Notes: generated from the letters alone by a model not told the origin. 64,000 nucleotides of DNA from Mycolicibacterium novocastrense (GCF_001570485.1 NZ_BCTA01000051.1:1-64000), one strand, 5' to 3'. Counted from the first letter of the stretch, positions 9,573-17,577 are shown. Program-made: numbers and translations.

Positions 9573-11036
9573 TCAGGCCTCGACTTCGCTGAGGTCCCCG
9601 CTCCACAGCGTGTGGAACCGTTCGGCGGGGTCGGTGTCGATGCGCCCGTAGGTGTGCGCACCGAAATAGTCACGCAGGCCCTGGGTGAGCGCGGCCGGCA
9701 GGCGCTCCTGGCGCAATCCGTCGTAGTAGGACAGCGCCGAGGAGAAGCCGGGAATCGGGATGCCCAGTTCGGTGGCCGTGACGACGACGCGGCGCCAGCT
9801 GTCGATCGCCGCCTCGATCGCGCTGCGGAAGTACGGCGCGACGATCAGCGTCGGCAGGTCGGGGTTCTCGTCGAACGCGTCCTTGATGCGGTTGAGGAAC
9901 TTGGCCCGGATGATGCAGCCGCCGCGCCAGATCGTGGCCAGGTCGCCGGGTGTGATGTTCCAGTTGTACTCGGCGCTGCCGGCCTGGATCTGGTTGAACC
10001 CCTGCGCGTAGGCGATGATTTTCGACGCGTACAGCGCCTGGCGGACGTCCTCCGTGAATTTCTGGGCGTCGCTGGGCTTTTCACCGAGGTCGCCGGAGGC
10101 CAGGCCGGTCGTGGCCTTGCGCTGGGTCACCGATCCGGACAGGGCGCGGGCGAACACGGCCTCGGCGATACCGGTCACCGGGACGCCGAGATCGAGCGCC
10201 GATTTCACCGTCCAGCGTCCGGTGCCCTTCTGCTCGGCCTCGTCGAGGATGACGTCGACGAGCGGTTTACCGGTCTTGGCGTCGGTCTGGCGCAACACCT
10301 TCGCGGTGATCTCGACCAGGAAGCTGTCCAGGTCGCCGGAGTTCCATTCGTCGAAGACGTCGGCGATCTCGCCCGCCGACTTGCCGAGCCCGTCGCGCAG
10401 CAGTTGGTAGGCCTCGCCGATCAACTGCATATCGGAGTATTCGATGCCGTTGTGCACCATCTTCACGAAGTGGCCCGCGCCGTCGGGACCGATGTGGGTG
10501 CAGCACGGGACGCCGTCGACGTGCGCCGAGACCTCCTCGAGCAGCGGGCCCAGCGATTTGTAGGACTCGGCCGGGCCGCCGGGCATGATCGACGGACCGT
10601 TGAGCGCGCCCTCCTCGCCGCCCGAGATGCCGGCGCCCACGAAGTGCAGGCCGCGTTCGCGCATCGCCTTCTCGCGGCGGATCGTGTCGGTGTAGAGCGC
10701 GTTGCCGCCGTCGATGATGATGTCGCCTTCCTCCATCGCGTCGGCGAGTTCGTTGATCACCGCGTCGGTGGGGTCGCCGGCCTTGACCATGATCAGCACA
10801 CGGCGCGGCTTCTCGAGCGCGTCGAGGAATTCGGCGATGGTCTCGCTGCGCACGAACTTTCCCTCGGAGCCGTGCTGTTGCAGCAGCGCGTCGGTCTTGG
10901 CGATCGAGCGGTTGTGCAGCGCGACGGTGTACCCGTGCCGGGCGAAGTTGCGGGCGATGTTCGATCCCATGACGGCAAGCCCGGTCACCCCGATCTGAGC
11001 GGTACCGGTGGTGGATGCGGAAGCGTCAGAGCTCAT
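9573..11036 (-). CDS. gnd1: 6-phosphogluconate dehydrogenase, NADP-dependent, decarboxylating
   Basis: The enzyme performs oxidative decarboxylation of 6-phosphogluconate to ribulose 5-phosphate (pentose phosphate pathway). The 487 residues fit the long dimeric form. The Rossmann motif GLAVMGSNIARNFARHGY starts near residue 18 and ends in an HNRS NADP-type loop. The signature GISGGEEGALNGPSIMPGG is near 135, and the catalytic KMVHNGIEYSDMQLIGEAY near 190. The C-terminal helical domain ends in an Arg/His-containing tail. It corresponds to Rv1844c. AAAGG lies a suitable distance before the ATG at 11036. Confidence 0.95.
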   Translation of the reverse strand: MSSDASASTTGTAQIGVTGLAVMGSNIARNFARHGYTVALHNRSIAKTDALLQQHGSEGKFVRSETIAEFLDALEKPRRVLIMVKAGDPTDAVINELADAMEEGDIIIDGGNALYTDTIRREKAMRERGLHFVGAGISGGEEGALNGPSIMPGGPAESYKSLGPLLEEVSAHVDGVPCCTHIGPDGAGHFVKMVHNGIEYSDMQLIGEAYQLLRDGLGKSAGEIADVFDEWNSGDLDSFLVEITAKVLRQTDAKTGKPLVDVILDEAEQKGTGRWTVKSALDLGVPVTGIAEAVFARALSGSVTQRKATTGLASGDLGEKPSDAQKFTEDVRQALYASKIIAYAQGFNQIQAGSAEYNWNITPGDLATIWRGGCIIRAKFLNRIKDAFDENPDLPTLIVAPYFRSAIEAAIDSWRRVVVTATELGIPIPGFSSALSYYDGLRQERLPAALTQGLRDYFGAHTYGRIDTDPAERFHTLWSGDLSEVEA

Positions 11037-11092
11037 ACGGGCAGCCTTTCGTTGTTTTGTTGTGTGAACGCCTCATTCGCGCGGCTTGTCGC

Positions 11093-12034
11093 TTAGGCGC
11101 TGAACAGCCGCTGCAGTTCGGTCAGCCACGGCAGCACCACCGCGACGGTCGGCACCACGAGCACCGCCGCCGCGGCCGCGTACGCGCCTGCGGCCAGCGC
11201 CAGGCTGTTGGGCCGGCCCCCGAGCCGGCGCACCCGCAGCACGGTGGTCGGGCCGCCCGCGGCCAGCGCACCCGATGGCGTCCGGCCGGCCGCGCACGCG
11301 ACGAGTGCGCGGGCCAGGGGAGTGGGACCGGCGATGCGGACCGCCGCGTCGTCGGCCAGCATCTCGACCAGCAGCCTCACCGCGTGCAGGGCGCTTCCGC
11401 TTCGGACGAAGCGCGGGAACGCGGCATTCACCGCGGTGAACATCTCCAGCACGAGATCGTGCCGGGCGCGCAGGTGCGCGCGTTCGTGAGTGAGGATCGC
11501 GGCGATCTCGTTGTCCGCCAACGTCGTCAGCGCGCCCTCGCTGACCACGACGCGGCTGCGCACACCCGGCAGGCAGTACGCGAGCGGCTGGTCCACGTTC
11601 AGGATGCGAAGTCCGCCACCGGCGTGGGCGTGGGCCCATTTCTGCGACTTGCCCACCAGGTCGACGACCATGCGGTGGTGGGCGCGACGGCGCCGTGTCG
11701 CGATGGCCACCTGCAGCACCGCCACGATCAGACGCGCACCGATCACCAGCGTCAGCGCGAAGACCACCACGTAGGCGATCCACACCGGCCAGCCCAGGAC
11801 GGCGATCTCACTGGTGATGGTGGCGGTCGGCCGACCGTCGGGACCCGGCGCGAAAAGCCTGCTGGCGATGGCGATGCCGGCCGAGAAGGCCGACAGAACG
11901 GCGGCCAGCGCGATCGCCTGCCACAGCACGATGGCCGCTCGCGGTGCGCGGAACGGCCACGACGCGCGCGCCAGGAGGGCGGGCACCGGTCCCGACAGGA
12001 CCAGCGCCAAGACGGTGAAGGCCAGCGCGGACAC
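11093..12034 (-). CDS. M56-family (BlaR1/MecR1-like) integral-membrane metallopeptidase
   Basis: The 313-residue protein has hydrophobic segments near residues 1-20, 35-60, 75-110 and 275-300. The zinc site HERAH sits in LTHERAHLRARHD near residue 180, with a downstream EMLADDAAVR segment that can give the third ligand. It lacks the C-terminal penicillin-binding sensor domain of BlaR1. The gene follows blaI by 14 bases, as in Rv1845c-Rv1846c. The likely role is cleavage or inactivation of the BlaI repressor in response to an envelope signal, inferred from the family pairing. Confidence 0.88.
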   Translation of the reverse strand: MSALAFTVLALVLSGPVPALLARASWPFRAPRAAIVLWQAIALAAVLSAFSAGIAIASRLFAPGPDGRPTATITSEIAVLGWPVWIAYVVVFALTLVIGARLIVAVLQVAIATRRRRAHHRMVVDLVGKSQKWAHAHAGGGLRILNVDQPLAYCLPGVRSRVVVSEGALTTLADNEIAAILTHERAHLRARHDLVLEMFTAVNAAFPRFVRSGSALHAVRLLVEMLADDAAVRIAGPTPLARALVACAAGRTPSGALAAGGPTTVLRVRRLGGRPNSLALAAGAYAAAAAVLVVPTVAVVLPWLTELQRLFSA

Positions 12035-12048
12035 GCTGTCAGTCTCTC

Positions 12049-12465
12049 TCAGCCGGTACCCGAATTACCAGCGGGCGGCGCTACGCGAACCTTGCCTTCC
12101 AGTTCGGTCAGTGCACGCCGCAACGCCGCGGCTTCGTCTGCGCCGACCCGCTCGACGAAATGCACCAGCGCGGCTTCCCGGCTGCCCGAGTCGGCGGCCT
12201 GGTCGAGCGCGTCGACCATCAGGCCCGCGACGAGTTCATCGCGACCGTGGGTGGGTGCATAGCGGTGGGCGCGGTCATCGCGGTGCTGCACGACGAGGTT
12301 CTTCTTGGCCAGCCGCTGCAGCACGGTCATGATCGTGGTGTACGCCAAGTCGCGTTGGGCGGAGAGCGCCTCGTGAACTTGGCGCACGGTTTGGGGTTCG
12401 CGCGAAGACCACAGGTGATCCATCACCGCGCGCTCAAGTTCCCCTAAACGCGTCAACTTCGCCAT
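12049..12465 (-). CDS. blaI: BlaI/MecI/CopY-family transcriptional repressor
   Basis: The 138-residue protein starts with a winged-helix domain (LGELERAVMDHLWSS, then the recognition region LAYTTIMTVLQRLAKKNLV at about 38-56) and ends in a helical dimerisation region with an acidic tail. It matches M. tuberculosis BlaI (Rv1846c), which represses blaC, its own operon and, as I recall, ATP-synthase genes. It heads the blaI-M56 operon. A TACTAC/GTCGTA palindrome lies 46 bases upstream of the start (separate entry), so autoregulation is likely. Confidence 0.93.
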   Translation of the reverse strand: MAKLTRLGELERAVMDHLWSSREPQTVRQVHEALSAQRDLAYTTIMTVLQRLAKKNLVVQHRDDRAHRYAPTHGRDELVAGLMVDALDQAADSGSREAALVHFVERVGADEAAALRRALTELEGKVRVAPPAGNSGTG

Positions 12466-12500
12466 GGTCCGTTCATCTCCCTAGAGCTATCGATCCAGCG

Positions 12501-12527
12501 TACTACGCCTTACTACGGTGCGTCGTA
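12501..12527. promoter_or_regulatory. Probable BlaI operator upstream of blaI
   Basis: TACTACGGTGCGTCGTA (12511-12527) is a near-perfect dyad: TACTAC against GTCGTA, 5 of 6 pairs. A further TACTAC half-site lies at 12501-12506. TACTAC/GTAGTA dyads are the known mycobacterial BlaI target. Position 36-62 bases before the blaI start supports autorepression. Confidence 0.7.
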
Positions 12528-12602
12528 TTTCGCCTGGTGGACAAGCCGGCATCGTCGCCGGCTCGGGCCTGCCTCCGTGGTCACCGCCCTTTCGAGGGAT
12601 GG

Positions 12603-12618
12603 TGTGAAAGCAGTCACA
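12603..12618. promoter_or_regulatory. Perfect CRP-type binding site (TGTGA-N6-TCACA)
   Basis: TGTGAAAGCAGTCACA matches the consensus of the mycobacterial cAMP receptor protein (Rv3676/GlxR type) at all ten defined positions. Its centre is about 38 bases upstream of the TATAGT hexamer that starts the IdeR box, a distance compatible with activation of the 12684 gene. Confidence 0.7.
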
Positions 12619-12645
12619 GGGTCTGGTCGTCGTGACGCGCCTGGC

Positions 12646-12664
12646 TATAGTAAGCCTTACCTAA
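12646..12664 (+). promoter_or_regulatory. IdeR iron box overlapping a -10 element
   Basis: The sequence TATAGTAAGCCTTACCTAA agrees with the IdeR consensus (TWAGGTWAGSCTWACCTWA) at 17 of 19 positions. TATAGT at its left edge can serve as a -10 hexamer, so iron-loaded IdeR would block RNA polymerase. The controlled gene starts 20 bases downstream. Confidence 0.85.
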
Positions 12665-12683
12665 CTTGAATATGGGAGGCCCT

Positions 12684-13460
12684 ATGACGGTATTGGTCGA
12701 CGATCCGCTCATCGCGAGCATGGCGATCCACCGGACGCTGCCGCTGCATGAGTCGAGTCGGCGGCTCCGTGAGCTCTACCCCGAGTGTCCACGGGTCTAC
12801 GGCGTCGCGGTGATGCGGGATCTGTCCCGGCGGCGGTGGTGGCCGCTGGCCGATGCGTTGACCACGGACCGCCTGCAGACGATGTTCGATCTGGCCGCCG
12901 AGGAGACCGACAGCCGCGCGGCGGTGGCGCACCAGTTGGCGGCCACCCTCGCCCACGTGGTCGTCGGACGCGTCGTACCGCTGGTCGTACTCGAAGGGCG
13001 CGCATGGGATACCGGTCTGGAGAACCTGTGGGTGCACGTCGACTCCGAAGGTGCGATCGACTGGGTCGGCGTCGTCGACCCGACGCTGCGGGCCCTTCCC
13101 GACGATCCGTACTTCAATTGCAGGGCAAACCGCGCCGGACGCTCGACGCGCGACGGCATCGTGGCGCTGCCAAGCGAGGCGGCGTTGACGACGTGGGTCG
13201 CGCACCGCAGCCACCGTGCGCTGGCGCCGCTGTACGCCAAGCTGGCCGACATCAGCGGGGGCGCGATGTCGGTCCCCTCGATGTGGCACGTCGTGGGCGG
13301 CGCGGTCGTCAGCGCCGCCACCCAGGTACCGCTCCTTGCCGGATCCAGCGAGTGGACGAGCATGCGGCGCGGGCAGGCCGTGCTCGATGCGCTCGTCGGC
13401 TTCGGGCTTCCGGTCCGCGGCACCTCGCGGTCAACCCCGGGGAAGGTCTTGCTTAATTAG
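12684..13460 (+). CDS. Iron-regulated FhuF / IucA-IucC C-terminal-like protein
   Basis: The 258-residue soluble protein is only tentatively assigned. Landmarks are HQLAATLAHVVVGRVVPLVVLEGRAWD (about 75-100, quoted only as HQLAATLAHVVVGR), DPYFNCRAN near 140 and a C-terminal GMSVPSMWHVVGGAVVSAA-like helix near 200. The pattern recalls ferric-siderophore reductase (FhuF) and IucA/IucC C-terminal proteins, but the CC...C iron-sulfur cysteines of true FhuF are absent. Iron regulation is much firmer than function, because an IdeR box ends 20 bases before the start. GGGAGG at 12674-12679 favours ATG 12684; ATG 12672 is an in-frame alternative. A second IdeR box overlaps the stop codon. Confidence 0.65.
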   Translation: MTVLVDDPLIASMAIHRTLPLHESSRRLRELYPECPRVYGVAVMRDLSRRRWWPLADALTTDRLQTMFDLAAEETDSRAAVAHQLAATLAHVVVGRVVPLVVLEGRAWDTGLENLWVHVDSEGAIDWVGVVDPTLRALPDDPYFNCRANRAGRSTRDGIVALPSEAALTTWVAHRSHRALAPLYAKLADISGGAMSVPSMWHVVGGAVVSAATQVPLLAGSSEWTSMRRGQAVLDALVGFGLPVRGTSRSTPGKVLLN

Positions 13461-13475
13461 GCAAGCCTTGCCTAT
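13457..13475 (+). promoter_or_regulatory. IdeR iron box at the 3' end of the FhuF-like gene
   Basis: The sequence TTAGGCAAGCCTTGCCTAT agrees with the IdeR consensus at 16 of 19 positions and is nearly palindromic. TATGCT (13473-13478) overlaps its right edge and can be a -10 element. No plus-strand gene starts until 14070, so the promoter should drive the short transcript that ends at the hairpin 13555-13589. Confidence 0.8.
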
Positions 13476-13484
13476 GCTCTTGAC

Positions 13485-13592
13485 CAGAGAGTGACACGAA
13501 CCACCGGACCGCGCCGGAGTCCTGAGGGCTGCAGAGACCCCCGGTCCACACGGAGGACGGGCCCCGCACCATTGGTGCGGGGCCCGTCCGCA
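13485..13592 (+). ncRNA. mrsI: Iron-repressed small RNA, MrsI-type
   Basis: The presumed transcript starts about 7 bases after TATGCT and ends after a perfect 16-bp hairpin, giving roughly 105 nt. No convincing ORF lies within it. In M. tuberculosis the IdeR-controlled iron-sparing sRNA MrsI (ncRv11846) is encoded between Rv1846c and Rv1847. This segment lies between the homologues of exactly those genes, with the FhuF-like gene as an extra neighbour. Identity with MrsI is inferred from position, promoter and terminator, because the seed sequence was not compared. Its 5' end is approximate. Confidence 0.7.
13555..13589. terminator. Strong hairpin terminator, 16-bp perfect stem
   Basis: The stem is GGACGGGCCCCGCACC against GGTGCGGGGCCCGTCC, with a 3-nt ATT loop and no U-tract, as is common in mycobacteria. 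It can end the MrsI-type RNA on the plus strand and the rhodanese gene (stop at 13615) on the minus strand. Confidence 0.8.
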
Positions 13593-13614
13593 TGTGTGCC
13601 GATTTCCAGATACG

Positions 13615-14007
13615 TCAGGTGTTTTCGCTGCCGGCCTGTTCGACGGCGCCACCGCTGTCGGCCCACTCGCCGAACGCTCCGAGGTTGTACACCTCCTGAT
13701 ACCCGAGCTCCTTGAGCGCCTGACCCGAGAGCGCCGAGCGCCCACCGGAGGCGCAGTACACGATCACCGGCTTGTCCTTGGAGAAGTTCTGGTCGTGGTA
13801 CGGCGACTCCGGGTCGGCACGGAACTCGAGCATGCCGCGGGTGACGTGGACGGCGCCCGCCACCTTGCCGCTCTTGTCCAGTTCGGGGGCGTCGCGGACG
13901 TCGACGACCAACGCGCCCCTGGCGATCAGATCCTTCGCCTCGTCGTGGGAGATCTTCGGCACCACGGCATTGGCGGCTTCAACGAGTTCTTTCGCGGTCT
14001 TGGCCAT
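13615..14007 (-). CDS. Single-domain rhodanese-like sulfurtransferase
   Basis: The 130-residue protein carries one rhodanese domain: the N-terminal IAxGALVVDVRDAPE type strand near residue 35 and the active loop IVYCASGGRSALSGQAL near 85, with the catalytic Cys in place. It is cytosolic, with no signal peptide. The family moves sulfane sulfur between donors and acceptors, and the substrate is unknown. The start at ATG 14007 is preferred over the longer frame from 14028 because rhodanese similarity begins there. It is convergent with the sRNA locus and divergent from the thioesterase gene. Confidence 0.85.
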   Translation of the reverse strand: MAKTAKELVEAANAVVPKISHDEAKDLIARGALVVDVRDAPELDKSGKVAGAVHVTRGMLEFRADPESPYHDQNFSKDKPVIVYCASGGRSALSGQALKELGYQEVYNLGAFGEWADSGGAVEQAGSENT

Positions 14008-14069
14008 GGCTGACCTAACTCCGCGCACCCGGCGCGGTCACGGCGTCGGACAGCGTGTAGACACGTTCC

Positions 14070-14474
14070 GTGACTTCCGACCTGCCTTCCGACCTGGGTA
14101 AGGGCTTCGACACCGAACTCGGCCTGACCTATCTCGAACTCGGTCCCGACGGCGGCCGGGCACAGCTGACGGTCACGGACAAGCTGCTGCAGCCGTACGG
14201 CATCGTGCACGGCGGTGTGTACTGCTCGATCGTGGAGAGCCTGGCCAGCGTGTCCGCCGCGGTCTGGCTCGCCGACAACGGTGGCGGGAACGTCGTCGGC
14301 GTCAACAACAACACCGACTTCCTGCGGGCCATCTCCTCGGGAACCGTCACCGCGGTGTCCACACCGATCCACCGCGGCCGGCGTCAGCAGCTGTGGCAGA
14401 TCACCGTCACCGACGACGACGACCGGCTCGTCGCGCGCGGACAGGTGCGGCTGCAGAACATGCCCGCGGAGTAA
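14070..14474 (+). CDS. PaaI-family hotdog thioesterase (Rv1847-type)
   Basis: The 134-residue hotdog-fold protein contains GIVHGGVYCSIVESLAS (residues about 47-63), the HGG loop and helix typical of the PaaI/YdiI class, followed by NNNTDFLRAISSG. It likely hydrolyses an acyl- or aryl-CoA; the substrate is unknown. The GTG start at 14070 gives a normal length. It precedes ureA by 50 bases on the same strand, as Rv1847 precedes ureA in M. tuberculosis, and may share its transcript. Confidence 0.88.
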   Translation: MTSDLPSDLGKGFDTELGLTYLELGPDGGRAQLTVTDKLLQPYGIVHGGVYCSIVESLASVSAAVWLADNGGGNVVGVNNNTDFLRAISSGTVTAVSTPIHRGRRQQLWQITVTDDDDRLVARGQVRLQNMPAE

Positions 14475-14524
14475 CAGGTCGCGTGCGCTGCTGATCGCCG
14501 CGCTCCGTGGCAATATCGCCCACT

Positions 14525-14827
14525 ATGCGTTTATCCCCGCATGAGCAGGACCGCCTGCTGATGTCCTACGCGGCCGAGCTCGCCCGGCGCCGGAAGGGCC
14601 GTGGCTTGAAGCTCAACCACCCCGAAGCGGTCGCGCTGATCACCGACCACCTCCTCGAGGGCGCCCGCGACGGCCGCACGGTCGCCGAGCTCATGGCCAG
14701 TGGCCGCGAGGTTCTGCGCCGCGAGGACGTCATGGAGGGCGTACCCGAAATGCTCGAGGACGTCCAGGTCGAGGCGACGTTCCCCGACGGCACCAAGCTC
14801 GTCACCGTCCACCATCCGATTCCGTGA
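14525..14827 (+). CDS. ureA: Urease subunit gamma
   Basis: Structural subunit of the nickel urease (urea to ammonia and CO2, cytoplasm). The 100 residues match the usual length. MRLSPHEQDRLLMSYAAELA at the N-terminus and the LNHPEAVALITDHLLEGARDG block are characteristic, as is the C-terminal FPDGTKLVTVHHPI. The ATG at 14525 is chosen over upstream in-frame starts by family alignment. It overlaps ureB by 4 bases (GTGA), so translation is coupled. Confidence 0.97.
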   Translation: MRLSPHEQDRLLMSYAAELARRRKGRGLKLNHPEAVALITDHLLEGARDGRTVAELMASGREVLRREDVMEGVPEMLEDVQVEATFPDGTKLVTVHHPIP

Positions 14828-15150
14828 CCGGACCGATGGTGCCCGGCGAAATCCTGTACGGGGACGGCGAAATCGAGATCAACGCGGGCGCCGAGCGGCT
14901 CGCGATGGAGGTCCTCAACACCGGGGACCGACCGGTACAGGTCGGCAGCCACGTCCATCTGCCGCAGGCCAACGCCGCACTGTCCTTCGACCGCGCGGCC
15001 GCGCACGGCCACCGGCTCGACATCCCGGCGGGCACCGCGGTGCGGTTCGAACCCGGTGTCGCCCAGACTGTCTCGCTCGTCCCGCTCGGAGGCTCGCGCG
15101 AAGTGCACGGGTTGAACCTGTCCCCGCCCGGGCGGCTGGACCCGCGATGA
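14824..15150 (+). CDS. ureB: Urease subunit beta
   Basis: Structural subunit of 108 residues. It opens with MTGPMVPGEILYGDGEIEIN, followed by VQVGSHVHLPQANAALSFDR (the family pattern is VGSHxHFxExN) and RLDIPAGTAVRFEPG. The GTG start overlaps the ureA stop. The conserved Phe and Glu of the HFFE motif are replaced (HVHLPQAN), a pattern seen in actinobacterial ureases. ureC follows after 28 bases. Confidence 0.97.
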   Translation: MTGPMVPGEILYGDGEIEINAGAERLAMEVLNTGDRPVQVGSHVHLPQANAALSFDRAAAHGHRLDIPAGTAVRFEPGVAQTVSLVPLGGSREVHGLNLSPPGRLDPR

Positions 15151-15178
15151 GCACGTCCGCCGAGAGCAGAGGAGCCCG

Positions 15179-16912
15179 ATGACCCGGTTGCCACGCGCCA
15201 GGTACGGCGCCCTGTTCGGGCCGACCACCGGCGATCGGATCCGACTGGCCGACACTGGCCTGTTCATCGAGATCACCGAGGACCGCAGCGGCGGACCCGA
15301 ACTCGCCGGGGACGAGGCGGTCTTCGGCGGGGGCAAGGTGCTGCGCGAATCGATGGGGCAGGGACGTGCGACACGCGCCGACGGGGCGCCCGACACCGTC
15401 ATCACCGGCGTGGCGATCCTGGACTACTGGGGAATCATCAAGGCCGACATCGGCATTCGTGATGGCCGCATCAGCGCGATCGGCAAGGCCGGCAACCCCG
15501 ACATCATGTCGGGCGTCCATCCCGGCCTCGTGGTCGGGCCGTCGACCGAGGTCATCGGGGGCAACGGCCGGATCGTCACCGCCGGCGGCATCGACTGCCA
15601 CGTGCACCTGATCTGCCCCCAGACGATGGCCGAAGCGCTCGGCGGCGGCATCACCACGATGATCGGCGGCGGTACCGGCCCGGCAGAGGGCAGTAAGGCC
15701 ACCACCGTCACCCCCGGCGCATGGCACCTGGCCCGCATGCTCGAGTCGCTGGACTCCTGGCCGATGAACATCGCGCTGCTCGGCAAGGGCAACACGGTCA
15801 GCGCCGAGGCCATGTGGGAGCAATTGCGCGGGGGCGCTTCTGGATTCAAACTGCACGAAGACTGGGGCAGCACGCCCGCCGCGATCGACGCCTGCCTCAC
15901 GGTGGCCGACGCGTCGGGCGTACAGGTCGCCCTGCATTCGGACACCCTCAACGAGGCGGGCTTCGTAGAGGACACCGTCGGCGCGATCGCCGGCCGGTCG
16001 ATTCACGCCTACCACACCGAGGGCGCCGGTGGCGGGCACGCTCCCGACATCATCACCATCGCCGCACACCCGCACGTGCTGCCCAGTTCGACCAATCCGA
16101 CGCGGCCGCACACGGTCAACACGCTCGACGAGCACCTCGACATGCTGATGGTGTGCCACCACCTCAACCCCAGCGTCCCCGAGGATCTCGCGTTCGCCGA
16201 GAGCCGCATCCGGCCGTCGACCATTGCCGCCGAGGACCTGCTGCACGACATCGGGGCGATCTCGATGATCGGCAGCGACGCCCAGGCGATGGGCCGCATC
16301 GGCGAAGTGGTCATCCGCACCTGGCAGACCGCGCACGTCATGAAACGCAGACGCGGCGCACTGGAGGGCGACACCACGGGGGCCAGGGCCGCCGACAACA
16401 ACCGCGCGCGACGCTATGTCGCCAAGTACACGATCTGCCCGGCGATCGCGCACGGCCTCGACGCCGAGATCGGATCGATCGAGGTGGGCAAGCTCGCCGA
16501 TCTGGTGCTGTGGGAGCCCGCATTCTTCGGTGTGCGGCCGCACGCAGTGCTCAAGGGCGGCATGATCGCCTGGGCCGCAATGGGAGACGCCAACGCGTCG
16601 ATCCCGACCCCGCAACCGGTGCTGCCGCGCCCCATGTTCGGCGCGGCGCCGTCGGCGGCCGCCGCCACGTCGGTGCACTTCGTTTCTCAGCAGGCCGTCG
16701 ACGACGGACTGGCCGACCGCATCGATGTGAAACGCCGCCTCGTGCCGGTCAAGGATGTTCGCAACGTCGGTAAGGCCGATATGCCGCTCAACGACGCGCT
16801 GCCACGCATCGAAGTCGATCCCGACACCTTCACCGTTCGCATCGACGGAGACGTCTGGCAGGAGCAACCTGCGGCCGAATTGCCGATGGCACAACGATAT
16901 TTCCTGTTCTGA
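15179..16912 (+). CDS. ureC: Urease subunit alpha, catalytic
   Basis: The 577-residue amidohydrolase holds the binuclear Ni site. The metal histidines HVHL lie near residue 140, the carbamylated lysine in GGASGFKLHEDWG near 225, further ligand and substrate histidines around LHSDTLNE and HTEGAGGGHAPD, the mobile-flap histidine in MVCHHLNPS near 325, and the metal Asp in IGSDAQAMGR near 365. All expected active-site residues are present, so the enzyme should be active once nickel is inserted by UreF/G/D. ATG 15179 is preferred; ATG 15147 opens a different short frame. Confidence 0.98.
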   Translation: MTRLPRARYGALFGPTTGDRIRLADTGLFIEITEDRSGGPELAGDEAVFGGGKVLRESMGQGRATRADGAPDTVITGVAILDYWGIIKADIGIRDGRISAIGKAGNPDIMSGVHPGLVVGPSTEVIGGNGRIVTAGGIDCHVHLICPQTMAEALGGGITTMIGGGTGPAEGSKATTVTPGAWHLARMLESLDSWPMNIALLGKGNTVSAEAMWEQLRGGASGFKLHEDWGSTPAAIDACLTVADASGVQVALHSDTLNEAGFVEDTVGAIAGRSIHAYHTEGAGGGHAPDIITIAAHPHVLPSSTNPTRPHTVNTLDEHLDMLMVCHHLNPSVPEDLAFAESRIRPSTIAAEDLLHDIGAISMIGSDAQAMGRIGEVVIRTWQTAHVMKRRRGALEGDTTGARAADNNRARRYVAKYTICPAIAHGLDAEIGSIEVGKLADLVLWEPAFFGVRPHAVLKGGMIAWAAMGDANASIPTPQPVLPRPMFGAAPSAAAATSVHFVSQQAVDDGLADRIDVKRRLVPVKDVRNVGKADMPLNDALPRIEVDPDTFTVRIDGDVWQEQPAAELPMAQRYFLF

Positions 16913-16917
16913 ACCCG

Positions 16918-17553
16918 ATGACGAATCTGACCTCACTCCTCGCACTGGCCGACTCGCGGTTACCGACCGGCGGGCACGTGCACTCCGGCGGCGTCGAGGA
17001 GGCGGTCACCAGCGGACTGGTCGCCGACGTGACCACGCTGCGCGCGTATCTGCGCCGACGCATCCGAACCCAGGGCCTCGTCACCGCATCATTGGCCGCC
17101 GCGGTGCACACCGGGACACTCGGACCCTCCCAGGCCGACCACGAAACCGATGCCCGCACACCGGCGCCCGCCGCCCGCCAGGCGTCGCGCGCCCAGGGGC
17201 GAGGCCTGGTTCGGCTGTCCCGCCGGGTGTGGCCCGACGAAGACTGGAGCGCACTCGGCGCGACCCCGCACCTCGCGGTCGCGGCAGGATGGGCCGGGCG
17301 CGCGGCGGGGTTGACTGCGCAGCAGACCGCCCTCTCGGTGGTCTACACCACGATGACGGGTTCCGCGACGGCCGCGCAGCGCCTGCTCGCGCTCGATCCG
17401 GGTGACGTCGCCGCGCTCACCTTCGAGCTGTCGACGCTGTGTGACCTCACCGCGGCCTCGGCGGCAAAAGAACTGGCCGACCTGTCCGATCCCGTGCTCG
17501 ACGTGCTGGCTCAGCGTCACAGCAGGCGTGAGCGCCCCTTGTTCGCCTCGTAG
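16918..17553 (+). CDS. ureF: Urease accessory protein UreF
   Basis: The 211-residue all-helical protein has LADSRLPTGGHVHSGGVEEAV at its N-terminus, the UreF signature for a protein that bridges UreD and UreG and acts as a gate or GAP during nickel insertion. It starts 5 bases after ureC. The mid-region is rich in Ala and Arg (around 70-100), and family similarity is weaker there. Confidence 0.93.
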   Translation: MTNLTSLLALADSRLPTGGHVHSGGVEEAVTSGLVADVTTLRAYLRRRIRTQGLVTASLAAAVHTGTLGPSQADHETDARTPAPAARQASRAQGRGLVRLSRRVWPDEDWSALGATPHLAVAAGWAGRAAGLTAQQTALSVVYTTMTGSATAAQRLLALDPGDVAALTFELSTLCDLTAASAAKELADLSDPVLDVLAQRHSRRERPLFAS

Positions 17554-17577
17554 TCCGCGCCCCCCGAAAGGATCGTC

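Noticed and set aside
9402..11096. 564-codon plus-strand open frame
   Set aside because: Antisense to gnd1, which has all catalytic motifs.
14915..16945. 676-codon minus-strand open frame
   Set aside because: Antisense to the certain urease genes ureB and ureC.
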